From Klebsormidium nitens (Eukaryota > Streptophyta > Klebsormidiophyceae > Klebsormidiales > Klebsormidiaceae): a DNA stretch of 64,000 nt. Positions 57,924 through 64,000 of the stretch are shown in pieces (position 1 is the first letter of the stretch; each line of letters begins with the position of its first letter). Under the pieces are notes generated by a model. The model saw only the letters and a program-made list of their open reading frames with translations, did no database searches and was not told where the DNA came from. The position numbers and the translations under genes are program-made. The stretch covers positions 66,054-130,053 of the forward strand of contig DF237067.1 in NCBI GenBank assembly GCA_000708835.1, given 5' to 3'.

Positions 57924-59170
57924 ATGATGGGATCGATCACTCGTCCACCAACTCCACCATCAGAAGAGGAGGAAGGTTTGAAAGCGCCGACAATTCAGGA
58001 TATTGTAAATATGCGGGTGAGTTGGGGTTTTCTGAAATTGCATTTTGCTCACTGGTGTACTGGTGGGAAGATTTTGATCATTGGATGCTAACAACAGAGT
58101 GGTTGCTGCTTGTAAGTGGAGACAGGCCATAGCCTTCATTAACAAACTCTCTCGGCAGCCAGAAAGGAGTTGTCTTTGTGTCTTCGTTGTCTTCGTTGTC
58201 TTTGTTGTAAGACCCTGGGGACAAGGAGTGCTTCTTATTGAACGCATTCGTTTGAAGTGCTGCTTGGTGGTGGCTACGGGCCACCAATTGTCAGCATGCA
58301 CTTCATCCATTCCCAGACAGCACGGGCGCCTTCCAACCAGCCCACAGCTCCGCCAGGATTTTCTACACTGGAAGTGTGTAGAGAAAAGTATGATGAGCTG
58401 TACATGTCCTCGAAAAACGAGCTTGACTCACTTTGTAAAGCATACATGAACAGGCCACAAGGAGTCTTCACTAAAGTGAGTTCTTGAAGAAAGTCCTTAC
58501 AGGTGAAGATAAGATTTATCCTCATCGTTTCCTTGTAATGTGCAGCTTATTCAGAGTGGTGAGAAAGAGCGACTCAAGGAGTTGTTACGGGAGCGATTAG
58601 TGGAGTGTGGGTGGAAAGACGATTTGATAGCTGATTGTCGGTGAGATCCTCCCAGAATTGAAATGAACTTGAAGTATCTTGTTTAGAGTGGGTTGAGCTT
58701 TCATTCGCAACTCTTCTGACAATTCTGGCATTTCTTTGACACAAAGCATGCTATGTCGTTCCCTAAGAATTCATTTGTTTTTGTTGCAATGACTGCGGAT
58801 CCAGAAGGGAGCTCTGTGAAGCCTGTGAATTGGTAGCTTTGGGTCCTGCAAACCTTGAGTCTTCCCGTTGCAGAAAACGCGTGAGAGAAGCTGGCCGTGG
58901 GGCTGTAACAATCGACAACCTCGTCAAAACCATTACACCAAAAGGCAGAGGTCAGATCCTTGCCAATGGTGCTTCGAATCTTCTTGCCTTGTTAAGAAGT
59001 CTTGTGATCAGCCTTCCTTGCTTGAAACTCTCTATGATCTCTTATCTGGTATCATGCTACTTCTTTTCTCTCCACTGACGTCAAGCTCAATTTGGCTTGC
59101 AGCTACCGTACCTGCTAGTGTAAAAGCTGAACTCTTACAGCGGATACGAAGTTTCTTAGATGAGACATAG
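57924..59170 (+). CDS. ENY2: ENY2/SUS1, SAGA and TREX-2 subunit
   Basis: A small helical protein shared by the deubiquitinase module of SAGA and the TREX-2 mRNA export complex at nuclear pores. Four exons join in phase: 57924-58016, 58546-58640, 58874-58950 and 59103-59170, giving 110 residues, the usual family length. Conserved parts in order: SITRPPTP then an acidic run; TIQDIVNMRLIQSGEKERLK; ELLRERLVECGWKDDL; TIDNLVKTITPKGRA; and VPASVKAELLQRIRSFL at the C-terminus. Plant homologues begin similarly (NRPPTP). A second ATG directly follows the first. An in-frame alternative first exon ending at 58475 (from an ATG at 58446) would also splice to exon 2 and give an 89-residue form. A TTCGTTGTC-type 9-bp microsatellite lies in intron 1 (about 58165-58210). 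Confidence 0.92.
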
Positions 59171-59940
59171 TTGTTCAGGACAAAGCCGTTCTGAATTCGC
59201 TTAAGCAGCCGATCTTTCAATGGTGAGAATTCAACAGCATGAGCCGTCTGGTGCACCTCTCATTGTGTCTGTGGCAGATCTAGGCTGATAACATACCAAT
59301 GACAGTCACGTTTCTCTCAGTGAATGATCTGATGTTTGGAGTAAGATAGTGGATCATGGCCAGATCATTTACTCATCCACCCTCTGCGGCCCGTGGAAAA
59401 AGGTCAATTTGCGGTATATCTACGAGTGAGCGATTGGACTTCGTCTTGCTGCACCTCGGCCCGCGCTTAGTACAAACATCATTGTACCAAGGATCTCATG
59501 CGTCACGCAGCCATCGGAATCCTAGTCGAGCCATCACCATACAAGATTAGTCCCTGGCTGCAACCGCGAAAGTGGAATTACGTTTCTCTATGTGCACACT
59601 GGTTTAACGACAGCATGACTACGTTTTATTCAACTTTGAAAGATATGACGAATGGAGAACGATGACGATTCCATTTTTCCATCACCTCGCCTCCGTAGAA
59701 TGGGGCCAAGACTTTGATCACGTTGATGTCCGGCCAATTAAGGCCATGATAGGCCCATGGTGGACATGTCCGGAAACCATTCCGTGCTGCATGGTGTGCC
59801 TCAGCTGAGCTCATGATTAGCTTGCATCTCGAGCTGCCACCTGTCTCGCTTTGAAGCAGCTTACTTTGAACGGCGGAGGCAAGCTTCAGCTCTGCACAAC
59901 TCTACTATTCCGGCTCCAATAGCTAATAAGGGCTCGTAGT
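59171..59940. other. Convergent 3' region between ENY2 and shikimate kinase
   Basis: The two genes converge here, stop codon to stop codon, so the interval holds both 3' UTRs. No additional gene is recognised. Confidence 0.45.
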
Positions 59941-62900
59941 TCATAGTTCTGTTACCCAGCCTGTGGAGTCCTGCGGCTTTTTCACGCCCCGTTCTTTCAG
60001 GAGCGTTTCTAATTCGTGGACGACCTGTCAAGCGACACGAGATGTTAAGATGGAATCTGCAACGAGCAATCAAGAAAGCGTCGGGGAGCAAGTGCTTGGG
60101 GAATGGTGCTGAACAAAGAACAGTCAGAACTCCCACCATTCCTCACCTTTTCAACTAGGCTCGCTGTGCTCATCTCCTCTTCGCCCTCTTCGTACCCTGC
60201 CAAGACACAGGACCATGATAAGCTCTCTCTGTTCATGTGAGCCGTGAGATGGACACTGCCCTCCCAGCTGGCCAAGCGAGAAATTTTCGACGCTTTCGTT
60301 CTCGAGATCAGAGCGCGAAAGGAAAGGGCTACTCGTAAATGCAAAGTAAGCAGTGAGCAACTCAGAAAGGACCATCACGAAGCAAAGAGCAATGACGCCA
60401 AGTAAGACATAACGCACCTGCTATTGAGACTGTTACGTCCGCATTCTCGTAGAAGGCTTTTCTGTCCTTCCAGATGGTTGACAGCCTCGTGAACGCCTGC
60501 ACGAGAACACAATTGAGTACGTTTGCAAGTCTCAGGGGACTGACAAGTCATCCAGTAAAGACAGAGGCTCGCCATGATACAGCACTTCTCAGCTCGAATT
60601 GTTTGCAGTCTATGCCTCCAAGGGTCTCCAAGTGAAGGCAAGCAAGCTTGGAATATTTCGTGGAAGTCAGTGAAAGCCCCTAAAGAGAAGAGCGTAAAGA
60701 GCAGGACCTTCGTTTCAGCGCTCTCGTCTGTGGCATCCCCTCCGTTCAGCAGTGGCCTGGACGCATGGCCGTTCTTTGTGACGCGCTTTGCCAGGGTTTG
60801 AATAGGCACTTGCAGGAAAATGGAGATGCCGTAGTGCATGCTACTCCTGGGCATGGAAAGAAACGACAACGAAGTCAGAGGCACATCGCGGAAGAAGTGA
60901 CGAGAAAAGCTATGAGTGCAAAAGCCGATATGCTTGGGCAAACTACCTCTAAAAGCTGACACTTAAAGCACCGGGCGCCCTTCGCATTTCATGACTACTG
61001 TAGTGCCATTGGCACCCATTGACCTGACAGACAGGTTGCTTAATGACGGGAGAGCTAATCCAGCACCACGTGCCAGACAAATGTAATAATCTGCCAGCAG
61101 TGAACTCCAACTTGCCAAAACCCTCAACCCTTTGAGGCGGGCCATCGAGCACTGGAATTGTGCCCGATATAGCAAAGAGGAAAGCAAAAGAACTTTTCTG
61201 AAGGACAACACGACTGAAGGGCTTCGACCTTGCTCACCAGTTCTCTTTTCTCAGCACGGCACCACCTCCTGTGGATATCACGGATCTTGTTTCTCTGGCC
61301 AGTTGCGACAAGACTTCAGTCTGCACAGTAGCATGCCAGACTTTCTTAGGCAGTCGAGCTATGTCGTTCATGACCTTTTGCCGAGATTGCTGAGTGCACG
61401 AGAGAGGAGGCGCATAGTGCAAAAAGCAGGTCAAGAAAGGTGGAACAGGAACAATCAGGCAAGCGCCATTTGCAACTTCCAGTGACTTGGGTGAACAGGG
61501 ACGAGCCGACAGCGAAGCACCATCAGAAATCGGCTCCACACCTCAAGCTTTCGAAAGGTGTCCTCTCCGTTCTCCTTGAAAATCTGAGAGACAGGTGCTC
61601 CTACAGCACCTTCGATAACTTCGTCACTGCAGCACAATGGAAAAAGGCCATGTCAGAAAGACCACCGCCTAGATTCCGCCCGATTGCTGGCTGCTCGTTC
61701 TTTCCCAGATATGGACATGCATTGCAAACAAAGGAGAAACAACCCAGCTTGGGTATCTTAACGGGGGATGCAAGACTTACAAGCTCCTTAAACCACCACC
61801 CCGGGTATAACTCGGGGCAAACCGGCTGGCATTCGCGCCAACGGCCACCGAATTTCAAATTTCGGCCCGAAGGCGCTCGCTTCCAGCTTGTGCATTTTTG
61901 ACCTTATACATCAAAGAAGCTGAAAGCATTACTTCACCATTTTCGGCGGTTTTGCTTTCTAGAGCTCTATCTTGTGGGAAAAACAAGGCCAGGTCGAAAC
62001 CGCCGCTCAGTTCGTGCAGAAACGGCCTGTTTTTGCGTAGGCAGGGGTACCTTCTTCATGTGTGCGTCCAGTGTGCGCCCGTCGCGAATTTCAAGTTGCG
62101 AACTTGATTATGAGCATTCCTGGTTACCAGGAGTATTTATACCTTGGGTGGTGGTTTAAGTGGACGGACTAAGACTGACCATAAATTGAGTTTAGATGAT
62201 GCAAGCTGGAATTGAGTATGCAAGGAGCCGGCTTCACCAGTCAAAAAACCGGTATTGTAACCGCTCGGCCAGTAGCTTCCCAATTGTGCTTTTGCCGCTG
62301 CCCATCATGCCTGCTCCAAGGAGGGTTCAAAGCTCATATCAGTGAGGGAGCATCGATGTCACACGGAATATAGGAGATTACAGGCAGCAAAAAAAATGGA
62401 GAATCAGATTCCGAAATCCTGCAGCAAGGCTTCAGTGCGATGGCTCTGCACTTGTGACGCCAGTGATTGATAACAGCCTCCTCAACTCACCTACAAGGTA
62501 CACATTGACCCCACCCAATGCCTTAGCAACTCCGACTGCTTTCTCCTGCAAGAACACAGTCTGTTTGTATCGCAGCACGGTGTCTGTAGTAATTACTAAT
62601 AAGTGTCAGAAGATTGTGGGGCTATGAACTGCATCAGAGGCCGATACGAGGGCGCATGCTGCCCCCACTAGCTATCAGCTCACATCAACTCTGAAGTGGT
62701 GTCGATTGATCTTGCCTGCACTCTCCGTTCTGACTCCGGCTCCAAGGAATCTCGTCGAGGAGTGGCTGGAAAGAGCAGATTAACAGAAGTCAGACACCTG
62801 TCAGCTTCAGACACTTTCAAACATACACAAAGGTGCAGGAGTGTTTCACATCGCCAGCAGCTTGCACGTTATGCAATGCTCCTATCTAGTCAGCACACCA

Positions 62901-63196
62901 ACAACGGAAAGCTGTCTGTTGCAGTCCTGCACCAGGAGAGTGGCATAGGCTCACATACCACTGCATTGCACATCTTTTTTCCTGGACTCTCGGCGCTTGA
63001 ATCTAGCACAGGCAGCGGGAAGCCTTTGGGCTGATTGCAGCAACCGCAGCTCAAGTTGCTGCCCCGACTCCTTTTGACGTTGACAATTATGCCAGCAATG
63101 AGTTCTTGTGGTGCCAGTCTGATGGCTCCAGTTTGCAGCTGGCAATGCTTCTAGAAAACTCCGTTGAAAAGCCGGAGCTTGTGCGACGAGCGCCAT
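59941..63196 (-). CDS. SK: Shikimate kinase, chloroplast type
   Basis: Phosphorylates shikimate at the 3-hydroxyl with ATP, the fifth step of the shikimate pathway to aromatic amino acids. Ten exons join in phase into 323 residues: 63196-62955, 62765-62684, 62545-62491, 62310-62238, 61626-61542, 61320-61238, 60846-60708, 60496-60418, 60196-60147 and 60024-59941. About 110 leader residues are Ser/Arg/Gln-rich (transit peptide). Then come [19 protein letters not shown] (P-loop), FFDCDEVIE (magnesium/shikimate-binding Asp pair), FRKLE (shikimate-binding Arg), VISTGGGAV (Walker B-like glycine loop), GISIFLQVP, and ASRPLL (lid Arg), followed by [20 protein letters not shown]. All catalytic residues are present. 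It converges on ENY2. The leader start is the first ATG of exon 1. Confidence 0.93.
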
Positions 63197-64000
63197 CGTC
63201 TGCTACAGTACAAAGTGGAGGGTACTTTTGAGGTTAGTTAGGCTTTAAAGAATGACAGACGCAGCTGACGTTGTTTTGTGCAACCTGCAGCTTTATGTTT
63301 GATGAACTACCCCCACTTTCTCCGCCCTGAAGCTGTTTTTGCCTAGAGACCTGATCGAGGCTGCGCGACTTGCTAGGAACCGAGGCCCAAGGGCAAGCAA
63401 GGGCTTCGTGAGGCGCAAGGGCTTAGTGTGGCGCCGCTGCGCTCGTAGATGGCCGTGCTGATATGCCGACGTGCGCAAGGCTGTATTACACTTGCGCGAT
63501 CCAAACGATCCGATCGGAGTCCGGACCGAATGGAACTTGCAGGGTAATGGTCAGTGCCCAATTCGCATATCAAGCAAAGCCCAGCAAGTTGCAACCCGTT
63601 TCTACCCGTATGAAGGGCCATTAGTGCGCGTGAATGGTTGGAGAATCCAGCTCATGCTCCCATTACAAGTAAATGATGCACTTTCTCTTTGGTGTTGTCA
63701 ATTTCTACTGCCACCTGGGAGCCTTCCCGGTTCGATCTAGTTTGAAGGCTTCTCTGATCTCATGAGTTCCGCATGGCCGGGGTTGCTGCATTTGCAGGGA
63801 CCCAGCATCAATCGACACCGTTCGTTCTGCAGTGCTTCATGACGGCGGCCTTGAAGATGCAGCCTGCAAACGCAGGTGTCTGAGCTCCCTTTTGTGCGGC
63901 AGTCCCCTGCACTATGAAGTACGGGCGGGGATTGCGGCCACCTTCCAGGTCTAGTGGTCGCGGGTGGCGATGGTGGATCTTCCGCGTGGCGCTCCCTCCC
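63197..64000 (+). other. Right edge: possible exons of an unrecognised gene
   Basis: Two open plus-strand stretches could be exons running off the right edge. One lies at about 63471-63669 (RDPNDPIGVRTEWNLQGNGQ is part of it) and ends at a GTAAAT donor. The other starts after a TTTGCAG acceptor at about 63799 (DPASIDTVRSAVLHDGGLED). Their phases do not join directly and no family is recognised. The interval also holds the shikimate kinase promoter. Confidence 0.3.

Noticed and set aside
58165-58210. Open frame rich in Lys-Asp-Asn-Glu on the minus strand
   Set aside because: It is produced by a TTCGTTGTC-type microsatellite inside ENY2 intron 1.
60963-61060. Candidate shikimate kinase exon ([11 protein letters not shown])
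   Set aside because: Its phase does not fit the next exon. The exon starting at 60846 ([13 protein letters not shown]) joins both neighbours in phase and matches the family.
1-64000. CRISPR array, rRNA or tRNA gene
   Set aside because: No regularly spaced repeats, rRNA signatures or recognisable cloverleaf sequences were noticed. The split, targeted genes show a eukaryotic nuclear genome, where a CRISPR array is not expected. Short tRNAs could be missed by eye.

Overview
This window is nuclear DNA from a photosynthetic eukaryote of the green lineage, most likely a green or streptophyte alga. Genes are split by many GT-AG introns of about 100-700 bp. Several products carry plant-type chloroplast targeting (glucan phosphorylase, shikimate kinase, an LPA1/Rep27-type photosystem II factor), and a plant-type DUR3 urea transporter is present. 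The species cannot be named from the sequence alone. Exon models were built by hand from splice sites, reading phase and family similarity; in every multi-exon model given as intact, exon phases join without a break.

Layout, left to right. At 0.4-4.2 kb (minus strand) lies the 5' part of a plastid alpha-glucan phosphorylase with an ACT domain fused ahead of the catalytic region; its 3' part is off the left edge. At 4.98-12.71 kb is a tyrosine-recombinase retrotransposon of the PAT/Kangaroo kind, with split direct repeats, gag and RT/RNase H on the minus strand and the recombinase on the plus strand. At 12.9-15.5 kb is an AAG/MPG-family DNA glycosylase. At 17.4-21.1 kb is a predicted plastid membrane protein of unknown function. 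Two DUR3 copies follow, in direct orientation about 15.7 kb apart. Copy 1 (24.0-31.1 kb) is broken by a nonsense codon, a short-repeat frameshift and an internal inversion of two exons. Copy 2 (39.7-46.8 kb) is intact (699 codons, 19 exons). Between them lie decayed or unrecognised coding-like DNA, including a pentapeptide-like 15-bp periodicity, and two MITE-like elements. Both DUR3 copies have upstream regions rich in GTAC-core palindromes.

The right part is a dense cluster of intact genes: a Myb-like/PHD-finger chromatin protein (minus, 48.2-52.7 kb), a short LPA1/Rep27-like protein (plus, 53.1-55.0 kb), an unknown 180-residue protein (minus, 56.2-57.2 kb) divergent from ENY2/SUS1 (plus, 57.9-59.2 kb), and a plastid shikimate kinase (minus, 59.9-63.2 kb). 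The last 800 bp may hold exons of a gene that continues past the right edge.

The genes do not form one pathway. The clearest themes are plastid metabolism (starch breakdown, shikimate pathway, photosystem II assembly), nitrogen uptake as urea, and chromatin/DNA maintenance. The most unusual features are the Kangaroo-like element, the DUR3 pair with its inverted exons and 5-nt microexon, and the ACT-phosphorylase fusion.
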